In this document: positions 28,413 through 36,479 of the stretch, piece by piece
Position numbering within the stretch: position 1 is the first letter of the stretch
Layout: each line of letters begins with the position of its first letter
Assembly (NCBI RefSeq): GCF_037203705.1
Contig: NZ_JBBCAT010000001.1
Coordinates: forward strand, 1,213,418 to 1,277,417
Source of the DNA: Prosthecomicrobium sp. N25
Lineage (GTDB): Bacteria; Pseudomonadota; Alphaproteobacteria; Rhizobiales; Ancalomicrobiaceae
DNA: 64,000 nucleotides
Direction: 5' to 3'
Position numbers and translations under genes: made by a program
Notes under the pieces: generated by a model
What the model was told of the DNA's origin: nothing
Databases searched by the model: none
The model's input: only the letters and a program-made list of their open reading frames with translations

Positions 28413-29756
28413 ATGACCGAGATCCTCGACCAGACCGCCCTGAAGGACCATGCCGCCCGCCTCGTCGAGGCCGCGCGGCGCGCCGGCGCGGACGCGGCCG
28501 ACGCCGTCGCGGTGCGCGGCATCGCGCTCGGCGTCAACGTCCGCCTCGGCAAGGTCGAGGAAAGCGAGCGCTCCGAGAGCGACGACTTCGGCCTGCGCGT
28601 CTTCGTCGGCCGCCGCAACGCCCTGGTCTCCGCCAACAGCCTGTCCGACCCCGCCGCCCTCGCCGCGCGCGCCGTCGCGATGGCGAGGGCCGCCCCGGAG
28701 GACCCCTTCGCGGGTCTCGCCGATCCCGCCAGCCTGGGCACCCGCTTCCCCGACCTCGACATGCTCGACGCCCACGTGCCGACGGCGGCCGAACTGACCG
28801 GCATGGCGCTCGCGGCCGAGGACGCCGCCCGGGCCGTCGCGGGCGTCACCAACTCGGGCGGGGCGGGCGCCTCCTGGTCGCTCGGCGGCCTCGTCCTCGT
28901 CACCTCGCACGGCTTCGCCGGGACCTGGCTCGCCTCCCGCTTCTCGCTCTCCGTGACCGCCATCGCGGGGGAGGGGACCGGCATGGAGCGGGACTGGGAC
29001 GCCACCGCCAAGGGCCACCGGGAGGACCTCGACGCCCCCGACAAGGTCGGCCGCACCGCCGGCGAGCGCGCCGTCCGCCGCCTGAACCCGCGCAAGGCGG
29101 AGACCGGGCAGGTCCCGGTGATCTACGACCGGCGCGCGGCGACGAGCCTCGTCGGCCATCTCGCGGGTGCCGTGAACGGCGCGGCGATCGCCCGCAAGAC
29201 CTCCTTCCTAAAGGACCGCATGGGCGAGCGCGTCTTCGCCCCCGGCGTCACCATCGTGGACGACCCCTCCCTGAAGCGCGGCCTCGGTTCGCGCCCCTTC
29301 GACGGCGAGGGGGTCGTCGGCGATCCCCTGGCGGTGATCGAGGACGGCGTGCTGCGCCACTGGTTCCTGGATTCCGCCTCCGCCCGGGAACTGGGCCTCG
29401 CGACCAACGGGCGGGCCAGCCGCGGCACCGGCAATCCGTCGCCGGGCTCGACCAACCTCACCCTCATGGCCGGCGCCACGTCGCGGGAGGACATGATCCG
29501 TTCGGTCGCCCGCGGCCTCTACATCACCGACCTCATCGGTCACGGCGCCAACGGCGTCACCGGCGACTACAGCCGCGGCGCGTCCGGCTTCTGGATCGAG
29601 AACGGCGAACTCGCCTATCCGGTCAGCGAAATCACGGTCGCGGGCAATCTGAAGGACATGTACCCTCGCCTGACCCCCGCGAGCGACCTGGAATATCGCT
29701 TCGGGATCAACGCGCCATCCGTGATGATCGAGGGCCTGACGATTGCCGGACGCTGA
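28413..29756 (+). CDS. pmbA: TldD/PmbA family protein PmbA (TldE)
   Basis: A 447-residue cytoplasmic protein, the TldE subunit of the TldD-TldE heterodimeric metalloprotease, which processes peptides such as microcin B17 precursor and the CcdA antitoxin in E. coli. As expected for TldE, it has no HExxxH zinc motif; TldD supplies that. Family landmarks are LGVNVRLGKVEESERSE near the N-terminus, TSFLKDRMGERVF mid-protein, and GHGANGVTGDYSRGASGFWI near the C-terminus. The partner gene tldD lies 10 kb away in this window. The downstream phosphatase gene overlaps its stop by 14 bp. Confidence 0.94.
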   Translation: MTEILDQTALKDHAARLVEAARRAGADAADAVAVRGIALGVNVRLGKVEESERSESDDFGLRVFVGRRNALVSANSLSDPAALAARAVAMARAAPEDPFAGLADPASLGTRFPDLDMLDAHVPTAAELTGMALAAEDAARAVAGVTNSGGAGASWSLGGLVLVTSHGFAGTWLASRFSLSVTAIAGEGTGMERDWDATAKGHREDLDAPDKVGRTAGERAVRRLNPRKAETGQVPVIYDRRAATSLVGHLAGAVNGAAIARKTSFLKDRMGERVFAPGVTIVDDPSLKRGLGSRPFDGEGVVGDPLAVIEDGVLRHWFLDSASARELGLATNGRASRGTGNPSPGSTNLTLMAGATSREDMIRSVARGLYITDLIGHGANGVTGDYSRGASGFWIENGELAYPVSEITVAGNLKDMYPRLTPASDLEYRFGINAPSVMIEGLTIAGR

Positions 29757-30570
29757 CCCGGGACCGCTCCTGCGCAAGACGGCCCCGGATCTCGGGCCGG
29801 ACGTCGCGCTCCTCGCCGAGGCGGTCGTCGAGGCGGGCGCCACGGCCTTGAAGCATTTCCGCCGCGACCCCCGGGTCTGGATGAAGGCCGGCGATTCGCC
29901 CGTGTCCGAGGCCGATCTCGAGGCCGACCGGCTGCTCCACGCCCGCCTGCTCGGCGCACGCCCCGCCTACGGCTGGCTCTCCGAGGAGACTGCCGACAAT
30001 CCCGGCCGGCTGGACAGGACGCGCGTCTTCGTCGTCGACCCGATCGACGGCACCCGCGCCTTCATCGCCGGCGAGCCCGTCTGGGCCGTCTCCGCCGCCG
30101 TCGTGGAGGCCGGGCGTCCGGTCGCCGGGGCTCTCTACCAGCCCGCGACCGGCGACCTGATGCTGGCCGCCGCCGGCCGCGGCGCCTGGCGGGGCGGCGA
30201 GCGCCTCTCCGTCAGCGGGCGACGGGACCTGCAGGGTGCCCGCGTGGCGGGCCCCCGCCGCTTTTTCGAGCGGCCCGAGCCCCGTCCCCATGACCTGGAG
30301 GCCCATCCCTTCGTGCCCTCCCTCGCCCTCAGGGTCGCCTGGGTGGCCACCGGACGCCTGGACCTCGCCGTCGCCTCGGCGCGCTCGCACGACTGGGACC
30401 TTGCGGCATCGGACCTTTTGGTGCACGAAGCCGGCGGCCGACTCGTGACCGCGGAGGGCGCTCCCCTCGCCTACAACGCCGCGGTCCCGCGCCATCCCGC
30501 GCTCGCCGCCATGACGCCGGGCCTCGCCGCCCCGGCGCTCGCGCTGCTCGGTGCCATGGCCTACCGCTGA
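29743..30570 (+). CDS. Inositol-monophosphatase-family phosphatase, CysQ-like
   Basis: A 275-residue Mg-dependent phosphatase. The metal-binding motifs are WLSEETADN, VDPIDGTRAFIAG (DPxDGT) and the C-terminal SHDWDLAA (WDxA). This is the 3'(2'),5'-bisphosphate nucleotidase (CysQ) branch by appearance, though inositol-1-phosphatase activity cannot be ruled out. A TTG start at 29743 overlaps pmbA by 14 bp and has GAGGG 9 nt upstream, so translational coupling is likely. The next gene encodes a DUF4170 protein. Confidence 0.88.
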   Translation: MPDADPGPLLRKTAPDLGPDVALLAEAVVEAGATALKHFRRDPRVWMKAGDSPVSEADLEADRLLHARLLGARPAYGWLSEETADNPGRLDRTRVFVVDPIDGTRAFIAGEPVWAVSAAVVEAGRPVAGALYQPATGDLMLAAAGRGAWRGGERLSVSGRRDLQGARVAGPRRFFERPEPRPHDLEAHPFVPSLALRVAWVATGRLDLAVASARSHDWDLAASDLLVHEAGGRLVTAEGAPLAYNAAVPRHPALAAMTPGLAAPALALLGAMAYR

Positions 30571-30628
30571 GCCGGCCCCGTTCTTGCTAGAACCCGTCGG
30601 GGTTCCCTCTGCTGAAAGGTTGCCGACC

Positions 30629-30871
30629 ATGGCCATGGCCAAGAAGAAACAGCTGCTGCACCTGGTGTTCGGCGGCGAGCTCGAGTCGCTCGACGGGGTG
30701 ACCTTCAAGGACCTCACCCATCTCGACATCGTCGGCATCTTCCCCGACTACGCGAGTGCCCAGAAGGCCTGGAAGGCCAAGGCGCAGGCGACCGTCGACA
30801 ACGCCCATATGCGCTATTTCGTCGTTCACCTGCATCGTCTCCTCGACCCCGACCATCCCGGCCAATCGTGA
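30629..30871 (+). CDS. DUF4170 domain-containing protein
   Basis: An 80-residue cytoplasmic protein of the DUF4170 (PF13773) family. The whole length fits: KKQLLHLVFGGELESLDGV, then HLDIVGIFPDYASAQKAWKA and MRYFVVHLHRLLDP at the end. The ATG at 30629 replaces a longer frame from 30551 that would overlap the upstream gene. No function is known. In Hyphomicrobiales it regularly stands between the CysQ-like phosphatase and lipid A genes, which hints at a link with envelope lipids. Confidence 0.85.
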   Translation: MAMAKKKQLLHLVFGGELESLDGVTFKDLTHLDIVGIFPDYASAQKAWKAKAQATVDNAHMRYFVVHLHRLLDPDHPGQS

Positions 30872-30966
30872 CGTCCTGCGCATTTCCCGAGCCGCGGTGA
30901 TGACGCCTGCCGCGATCGGCTGTAGATAGAGCCGACCCGACGCGCGCCCGAGGACCTCGCCTGCCC

Positions 30967-32817
30967 ATGGACCGCATCTTCTTCGACGACCGGTCGCGCG
31001 GCCGGCCGGAGGCCCAGGCGGACGGCATCGCGGTTCCGGATCACGCGACCTCGGCAGTTCTCCGCCGCATCCTGCGCGACTACGTCTGGCCGCGCTGGCG
31101 CATCGTCATCGTCACCGTCTGCGCCATGGGCTTCGCTGCCGCCTCCACGGGCGCGCTGCCCTTCCTGATGCAGAAGGCGGCCGACGAGGTCTTCATCGCC
31201 CGCAACGAGGCCTTCCTGATCGGCCTGCCGCCCGTCATCGTCCTCGTGATGGTCGGCCGCGCGGTGGCCGAGTATTTCGCCCGCGTCGCGCAGGGCTACC
31301 TCTCCAACCGGATCGTCGCCGACCTGCGAAGCCAGCTCTTCGAGAAGCTCGCCTTCGCGGACATCGGCTTCCTGCAGGCGACCCACTCCGGCCGGTTCGT
31401 CTCCGTCTTCATGAACGACGTGGCGACCATCAACACCGCCGCGACCCAGAGCCTGACCGCCATGGTGCAGAACGCCCTTCAGGTGGTCTTCCTGGTCGGC
31501 GCGATGCTGTGGATGGACTGGCTCCTCGCCCTGATCGCCCTCGCCGCGCTGCCGATCGGCGGCCTGCTGCTCCGCCGCCAGCGCAACCGCGCCCGCCGCT
31601 CGGTCACCAACACGCTGCAGGACGTCGGGGCGCTCGGCTCCATCGTCTCGGAGACGCTGAAGTCGATCCGGGTCGTCAAGGCCTACCACCGGGAGAGCCA
31701 CGAGACGGACCGCGCCCGCCACATCATCGACCGCACGCTGCGCCACGTGATGGAGACGGTCCGCACCCGCGCCGCCTCCGGGCCGGTCACCGAGGCGCTG
31801 GGCGGCCTCGGCATCGCGCTCGCGATCTTCTACGGCGGCTGGCAGGGCCTCCACGGCGACCTGACCCTCGGCCACTTCATGGGCTTCATGACGGCCGCCA
31901 TGCTCGTCTACCAGCCCGTCAAGAGCCTCGCGACCCTGCACAACCAGGTCCTCGAGGGCACCGTCGCGGCCGCCCGCGTCTTCTCCATCCTGGACCAGGA
32001 CCAGACCGTCGTGGAGGCGCCCGACGCCCGGCCCCTGGCGCTCGCCGGCGGCTCCATCCGGTTCGAGAACGTCACCTTCGGCTACGACCCGGACAACCCC
32101 GTGCTGAAGGACTTCTCGCTCGACGTCCCGGCCGGGTCGACCGTCGCCCTGGTGGGCGCGTCCGGCTCGGGCAAGTCGACCGTAGTCAACCTGATCCTGC
32201 GCTTCTTCGACCCCGACCGCGGCCGCGTCCTCATCGACGGCCAGGACGTCCGCCAGGCTACCATCGCCTCCGTGCGGCTCGCCTCCGCGCTCCTGACCCA
32301 GGATCCGGTCCTCTTCGACGACACCATCAAGGCCAACATCCGCTACGGATCCGAGGACGCCGACGACGAGGCCGTCTACGCCGCCGCCCGCGCGGCGGCC
32401 GCCCACGACTTCATCCGCGAGCTGCCGGACGGCTACGAGACCCGGGTCGGCGAAGCCGGCCAGCTCCTGTCCGGCGGTCAGAAGCAGCGCATCGCCTTCG
32501 CGCGCGCCATGCTGCGCGCCGCCCCCATCCTGCTCCTCGACGAGCCGACCAGCGCCCTCGACACCGAGGCGGAGGGCCGCATCCAGCAGGCCATGGACAC
32601 CCTCCTCGAGGACCGGACCGTGGTGGTCATCGCCCACCGCCTGTCGACCATCCGACGCGCCGACGTGATCTGCGTGCTCGACGGCGGCCGCATCGTCGAG
32701 ATGGGCGACCACGACGCCCTGATGGCGCGCGATGGCCCTTACGCCCGCCTGCACGCCGGCCAGCCGGACGAGTCCCGCGCCCGCGGCGCCGGGCGGCCCG
32801 CGCCCGAGGCGGCCTGA
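30967..32817 (+). CDS. ABC exporter, MsbA-like ATPase-permease
   Basis: A 616-residue half-transporter with six membrane helices (about residues 45-330) fused to an ATPase domain. Walker A is GASGSGKST, the signature is LSGGQKQRIAFARAML, and Walker B is ILLLDEPTSALD. Homodimers of this type flip lipids or lipid-linked molecules outward. Its place directly before the DUF374 acyltransferase, waaA and lpxK genes suggests lipid A or phospholipid export, as for MsbA, but substrate specificity is inferred from context. It ends 1 bp before the next start codon. Confidence 0.93.
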   Translation: MDRIFFDDRSRGRPEAQADGIAVPDHATSAVLRRILRDYVWPRWRIVIVTVCAMGFAAASTGALPFLMQKAADEVFIARNEAFLIGLPPVIVLVMVGRAVAEYFARVAQGYLSNRIVADLRSQLFEKLAFADIGFLQATHSGRFVSVFMNDVATINTAATQSLTAMVQNALQVVFLVGAMLWMDWLLALIALAALPIGGLLLRRQRNRARRSVTNTLQDVGALGSIVSETLKSIRVVKAYHRESHETDRARHIIDRTLRHVMETVRTRAASGPVTEALGGLGIALAIFYGGWQGLHGDLTLGHFMGFMTAAMLVYQPVKSLATLHNQVLEGTVAAARVFSILDQDQTVVEAPDARPLALAGGSIRFENVTFGYDPDNPVLKDFSLDVPAGSTVALVGASGSGKSTVVNLILRFFDPDRGRVLIDGQDVRQATIASVRLASALLTQDPVLFDDTIKANIRYGSEDADDEAVYAAARAAAAHDFIRELPDGYETRVGEAGQLLSGGQKQRIAFARAMLRAAPILLLDEPTSALDTEAEGRIQQAMDTLLEDRTVVVIAHRLSTIRRADVICVLDGGRIVEMGDHDALMARDGPYARLHAGQPDESRARGAGRPAPEAA

Positions 32818-32818
32818 C

Positions 32819-33535
32819 ATGCTGAAGGGCCTGACGCGCCGCCCCGGCGTCCAGCGCCTGCTCGGCGCCCTCATCGCCCGCTGGCTGCGCTTCGTCTACC
32901 GGACGCTGACGCCCGTGGTCGACCCGCCGGACGGCTACGCGGTCGCGGAGGCGCAGCGCCCCTTCATCCTCGCCATGTGGCACGGCGAGCATTTCCTGAT
33001 GCCGGCCGGCCGCCCCCCGCACTGGACCGTGAAAGCCATCATCTCCCGGTCGGGCGACGGCGAGATCATCGCCACCGTGTGCGAGGCCTTCGGCATCTCC
33101 GCGATCCGCGCCTCGGCGGGCTTCACCGAGGAGCAGGTGCGCCGCCGCGGCGGCGTCTACGGCCTGATCGCCGCCGTCCGGGAGCTGCGCGCCGGCGCCA
33201 TCGTGGCCCTGACGGCCGACGTGCCCAAGGGCCCGGCGCGCCGGGCCGGGGAGGGGATCGTCGCCATCGCGCGCCATTCGGGCGCCCCGATCATCCCCTT
33301 CGCGGTCGCCACCACCCGCCGCATCCACCTGAACAACTGGGATAAGGCCTGCATCAACCTGCCCTTCGGCCGCTACGCCTTCGTGATCGGCGATCCCATC
33401 CGCGTCCCCGCCGACGCCGACGCCGAGGCCCTGGAGGCCGCCCGCCTGGCCGTCGAGGACGGGCTCGACCGCGCCCACGCGCGCGCCTACGCCCTGGTGG
33501 ACGGCCGCGGCGAGCCGGGAGGCCCGCATGGCTGA
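32819..33535 (+). CDS. DUF374 family lysophospholipid acyltransferase-like protein
   Basis: A 238-residue membrane-associated protein of the LPLAT superfamily. It has the histidine-containing segment FILAMWHGEHFLMP and, later, VALTADVPKGPARRAGEGIV, in the place of the family's DGPxGP stretch. In this conserved cluster it is thought to acylate lipid A or a precursor, which is not proven. The ATG at 32819 lies 1 bp after the exporter's stop and is preferred over an upstream frame that overlaps that gene. It overlaps waaA by 8 bp. Confidence 0.88.
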   Translation: MLKGLTRRPGVQRLLGALIARWLRFVYRTLTPVVDPPDGYAVAEAQRPFILAMWHGEHFLMPAGRPPHWTVKAIISRSGDGEIIATVCEAFGISAIRASAGFTEEQVRRRGGVYGLIAAVRELRAGAIVALTADVPKGPARRAGEGIVAIARHSGAPIIPFAVATTRRIHLNNWDKACINLPFGRYAFVIGDPIRVPADADAEALEAARLAVEDGLDRAHARAYALVDGRGEPGGPHG

Positions 33536-34841
33536 CCCCATCGCCCGCACCGTGCTGGCCTCCTACCGCAACATCAGCCGCCTCCTTTCGCCGGTCGTCC
33601 GCGCGTGGGTGGAGAACCGGACGCGCCTCGGCAAGGAGCACCCCGGCCGCCGCTCCGAGCGCTTCGGCCGCCCCAACCTGGCCCGCCCGGACGGGCCGAT
33701 CGTCTGGGTCCATGCCGCGAGCGTCGGGGAGACCGTCTCGGTGGTCCCGCTCATCGACGTGATCGCCGCCCGCGGCCTGCGCGTCCTCCTCACCACCGGC
33801 ACCCTGACATCCGCCAAGGTTGCCGAGGACCGTCTCCCGCCGCGCGCCCTGCACCAATTCGCGCCCCTCGACGTGGTCAGCTTCGTGGCCCGTTTCCTGA
33901 ACCACTGGCAGCCCGACCTCGCCATCTTCGTGGAGAGCGAGATCTGGCCCGCGACCGTCTCCGAACTCGCCCGCCGGCGGGTGCCGCAGGTGGTCGTCAA
34001 CGCCCGCCTGTCGTCGCGCTCCGGGCGCCGCTGGGCCCGTCTCGGCGGCATCGCGCGGGCCCTTTTCGGACGCCTCGCCCTGGTCCTCGCCCAGTCCCAG
34101 GCCGACGCCGAGCGGCTGCGCCTCGTCGGCGCCGCCCCGGTGATCGTCACAGGCAACCTCAAGTTCGACGTCGCCCCGCCGGACGCCATCGACCACGAAC
34201 TCGCCGCGCTGCACCGTCAGATCGGCGACCGTCCCGTCTGGCTCGCCGCCAGCACCCATGCGGGCGAGGAGGAGGCCGCCGCCGCGGCCCATGCCGCCCT
34301 GAAAGCCCGCTTCCCCGGCCTCCTCACGGTCCTTGTGCCGCGCCACCCGGCCCGCGGGCCGGAGATCAGGGGCCTCCTGGCCGCCCGCGGCCTCGCGGTC
34401 GCGGCCCGCTCCGAGCGGGCGGAGGTCAGCGCCGAGACCGACGTCCTGCTCGGCGACACGATCGGCGAGATGGGCCTCTACTACAGGGTCGCCCCGCTCG
34501 CCTTCATCGGGGGATCGCTGGTCGACCGCGGCGGCCAGAACCCGATCGAGGCGGCCGCCCTCGACACGGCGGTCCTGCACGGGCCCCACGTCAAGAACTT
34601 CCTCGACATCTACCGCGCCTTCGACCGCAACAACGCCTCGCTGGAGGTCGCCGACGCCGACGGGCTCGAGGCCGCGGTCGGCGCGCTCCTGGCCGATTCT
34701 GTCCGCCGGGGCCGTATGGCCGCCGCCGGCCGCCGCCTCGTCACCGCCAACCGCGGCGCGCTCGAACGAACCCTCGCGGCGCTCGAGCCCTACCTCGAGC
34801 CGCTTGCCGCGCGGGCGTCGGGAGGCGGGGGGCCGCCATGA
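33528..34841 (+). CDS. waaA: 3-deoxy-D-manno-octulosonic acid transferase WaaA (KdtA)
   Basis: A 437-residue GT30 glycosyltransferase that adds Kdo to lipid IVA on the inner face of the cytoplasmic membrane. An N-terminal membrane-proximal segment is followed by the conserved IVWVHAASVGETVSVVPLI, LFVESEIWP-type motif (IFVESEIWPATVSELARR), the nucleotide-binding ASTHAGEEEAAAAAH and the C-terminal FIGGSLVDRGGQNPIEAAAL. Full family length. Its stop overlaps the lpxK start (ATGA). Confidence 0.96.
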   Translation: MADPIARTVLASYRNISRLLSPVVRAWVENRTRLGKEHPGRRSERFGRPNLARPDGPIVWVHAASVGETVSVVPLIDVIAARGLRVLLTTGTLTSAKVAEDRLPPRALHQFAPLDVVSFVARFLNHWQPDLAIFVESEIWPATVSELARRRVPQVVVNARLSSRSGRRWARLGGIARALFGRLALVLAQSQADAERLRLVGAAPVIVTGNLKFDVAPPDAIDHELAALHRQIGDRPVWLAASTHAGEEEAAAAAHAALKARFPGLLTVLVPRHPARGPEIRGLLAARGLAVAARSERAEVSAETDVLLGDTIGEMGLYYRVAPLAFIGGSLVDRGGQNPIEAAALDTAVLHGPHVKNFLDIYRAFDRNNASLEVADADGLEAAVGALLADSVRRGRMAAAGRRLVTANRGALERTLAALEPYLEPLAARASGGGGPP

Positions 34842-35878
34842 GCGGCTGGCGCGCCCCGGCCTTCTGGCAGACCGGCGGCTGGCCCGCGCGCCTCCTGGCT
34901 CCCCTCGGCCGCCTCTATGGCACGGTCACGCTTGCTCGCATGCGCCGCCCGGCCGGCTACCGGCCCCCTGTCCCGGTCGTCGCCATCGGCAACCTCGTGC
35001 TTGGCGGGGCCGGCAAGACCCCGTCCGCCATCCTGGTCGCCCGGCTCCTGGAGGCCGACGGCCGACGCCCCGTCGTGGTCAGCCGCGGCTACGGCGGGCG
35101 CCTGGCCGGCCCGCTGAGGGTCGACCCGCAGCTCCACGGCGCCGGCGACGTCGGCGATGAGCCGCTGATGATGGCCCGCCGCGGCCTCGCCGTCATGGTC
35201 TCCCGCGACCGTGCCGCCGGGGTGCGGGCCGCCGTGGCGGCCGGCGCCGATGTGGTTGTCCTCGACGACGGCTTCCAGAGCCCCGCGGTCGCCAAGGACC
35301 TGTCCATCCTGGTGGTCGACGCCGAGGCGCCGGTCGGCAACGGGCTCGTCTTTCCGGCCGGTCCGCTGCGCGCGCCGGTCGGCCCGCAGTTGGCCGCCGC
35401 ACACCTCGTTCTGGCGATCGGGGAGGGGGAGTTGCCGGACCTCCTGCGGGCCGTTGGCAGACCGGTTCTCGCCGGGCGGCTCGCGGCCCGCGAGTCCACC
35501 CGCTTCGCCGGCCGGCGCCTGCTCGGCTACGCGGGTATCGGCCGGCCCGCCAAGGTCGCCGCGACGCTCCGGGCCTGCGGCGCCGACCTCGCCGGCTTCG
35601 AGGCCTTCCCGGACCACCACGTCTTCTCGGAGGCCGATGCGCGGCGGCTTCTCCACGCGGCGGGCCGGGCAGGGGCCGGGCTCGTCACCACCGAGAAGGA
35701 CGCTGCCCGCCTCGGCGGCCGCGCCACGGGGCCGCTGGCCGACCTCGCGAAGGCTTCGGACGTGCTCGCGGTCGACCTCGTGGTGGCCGATCCGGGTGCC
35801 CTGTCGGCGGCGCTCGGCAGGCTCTTCGGCGAGCCGCCCGCCGGCGGCCTCAGCCCCCGAAATCCTGGTGGCGCCTGA
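34838..35878 (+). CDS. lpxK: Tetraacyldisaccharide 4'-kinase LpxK
   Basis: A 346-residue membrane-associated P-loop kinase that phosphorylates the 4' position of the lipid A precursor. The Walker A loop is GNLVLGGAGKTPSA, the family signature VVSRGYGG follows, and the catalytic DDGFQ is present in VVVLDDGFQSP. The second half includes FPDHHVFSEAD. It overlaps the waaA stop by 4 bp, implying translational coupling. Its last 29 bp overlap the 3' end of the convergent DUF2093 gene. Confidence 0.96.
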   Translation: MSGWRAPAFWQTGGWPARLLAPLGRLYGTVTLARMRRPAGYRPPVPVVAIGNLVLGGAGKTPSAILVARLLEADGRRPVVVSRGYGGRLAGPLRVDPQLHGAGDVGDEPLMMARRGLAVMVSRDRAAGVRAAVAAGADVVVLDDGFQSPAVAKDLSILVVDAEAPVGNGLVFPAGPLRAPVGPQLAAAHLVLAIGEGELPDLLRAVGRPVLAGRLAARESTRFAGRRLLGYAGIGRPAKVAATLRACGADLAGFEAFPDHHVFSEADARRLLHAAGRAGAGLVTTEKDAARLGGRATGPLADLAKASDVLAVDLVVADPGALSAALGRLFGEPPAGGLSPRNPGGA

Positions 35879-36065
35879 GCGAGGCGGCCGCGTCCACATA
35901 GGCCTCCTGGCGCGCCACGCTCCAGTATTTGAGCTCGTCGACCGGGATCTGCAGGCCCGTGACGGCGCATCGCACGTATGAGCCCTGGGTGAGGATCTTG
36001 TAGTCGCCGTCGAGGTACTGGATGCGTGCCTCGCCGAAGGCTCTCGGCAGTTCGATACGGTTCAT
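35850..36065 (-). CDS. DUF2093 domain-containing protein
   Basis: A 71-residue protein with the complete DUF2093 pattern: IQYLDGDYKILTQGSYVRCAVTG, then IPVDELKYWSVARQEAYVDA. Of unknown function, it accompanies lpxK in most Hyphomicrobiales. The ATG at 36065 is used; a frame starting further upstream adds residues foreign to the family. Its 3' end overlaps the lpxK 3' end by 29 bp on the opposite strand. Confidence 0.88.
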   Translation of the reverse strand: MNRIELPRAFGEARIQYLDGDYKILTQGSYVRCAVTGLQIPVDELKYWSVARQEAYVDAAASLRRHQDFGG

Positions 36066-36152
36066 GGCCTGTCCGCTGCGGGTGGTCGACCGGCACCATA
36101 GCGACTGCCGGGCCGCTCCACCACTGCCGAGCCGTCGCGGACCGGCGCCGGC

Positions 36153-36191
36153 AAAAGAAAACGGCACCGGGGCCGAGGCCGCCGGTGCCGT
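36153..36191 (-). terminator. Rho-independent terminator of the small lipoprotein gene
   Basis: On the minus strand ACGGCACCGG and CCGGTGCCGT pair perfectly around an 11-nt loop and are followed by TTTTCTTTT. It lies 25 bp beyond the stop of the 35-residue lipoprotein gene, confirming that this tiny gene has its own transcript end. Confidence 0.88.
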
Positions 36192-36216
36192 CCTGCGCGA
36201 AAAAGCGCGAGTGGTC

Positions 36217-36324
36217 TCAGCCCTTCACGGCCGCCGGAGCCGGAGCCGGGGCCTTGGCGCAGCCCGCGACCGAGAGACCGGCGGCGGCGACCAGGGCGAC
36301 GAGAGCGATGCGAACGATCTTCAT
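36217..36324 (-). CDS. 35-residue lipoprotein
   Basis: A small gene encoding MKIVRIALVALVAAAGLSVA, then GCAKAPAPAPAAVKG. It has a short basic start, a hydrophobic stretch and a lipobox VAGC with the acylated Cys at residue 22, leaving a mature peptide of 14 residues rich in Ala and Pro. It resembles entericidin-like mini-lipoproteins in size, without clear sequence identity. A terminator follows at once, so it is monocistronic. The function is unknown; an inner- or outer-membrane anchor is inferred. Confidence 0.8.
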   Translation of the reverse strand: MKIVRIALVALVAAAGLSVAGCAKAPAPAPAAVKG

Positions 36325-36479
36325 GTGTGTGACCCCCAAAAGCTGGACGAATCAGACTGTAGCATTTCGACACGCGCATTTGACCGTCCGTTCACCATGC
36401 GGACCGGTCGGGGTGTGCCGGTGCATCGTCTTGTCGGGCCTGCGTTGCATGCTTGCCACAATGGCCCCCGCCGCCCGCC

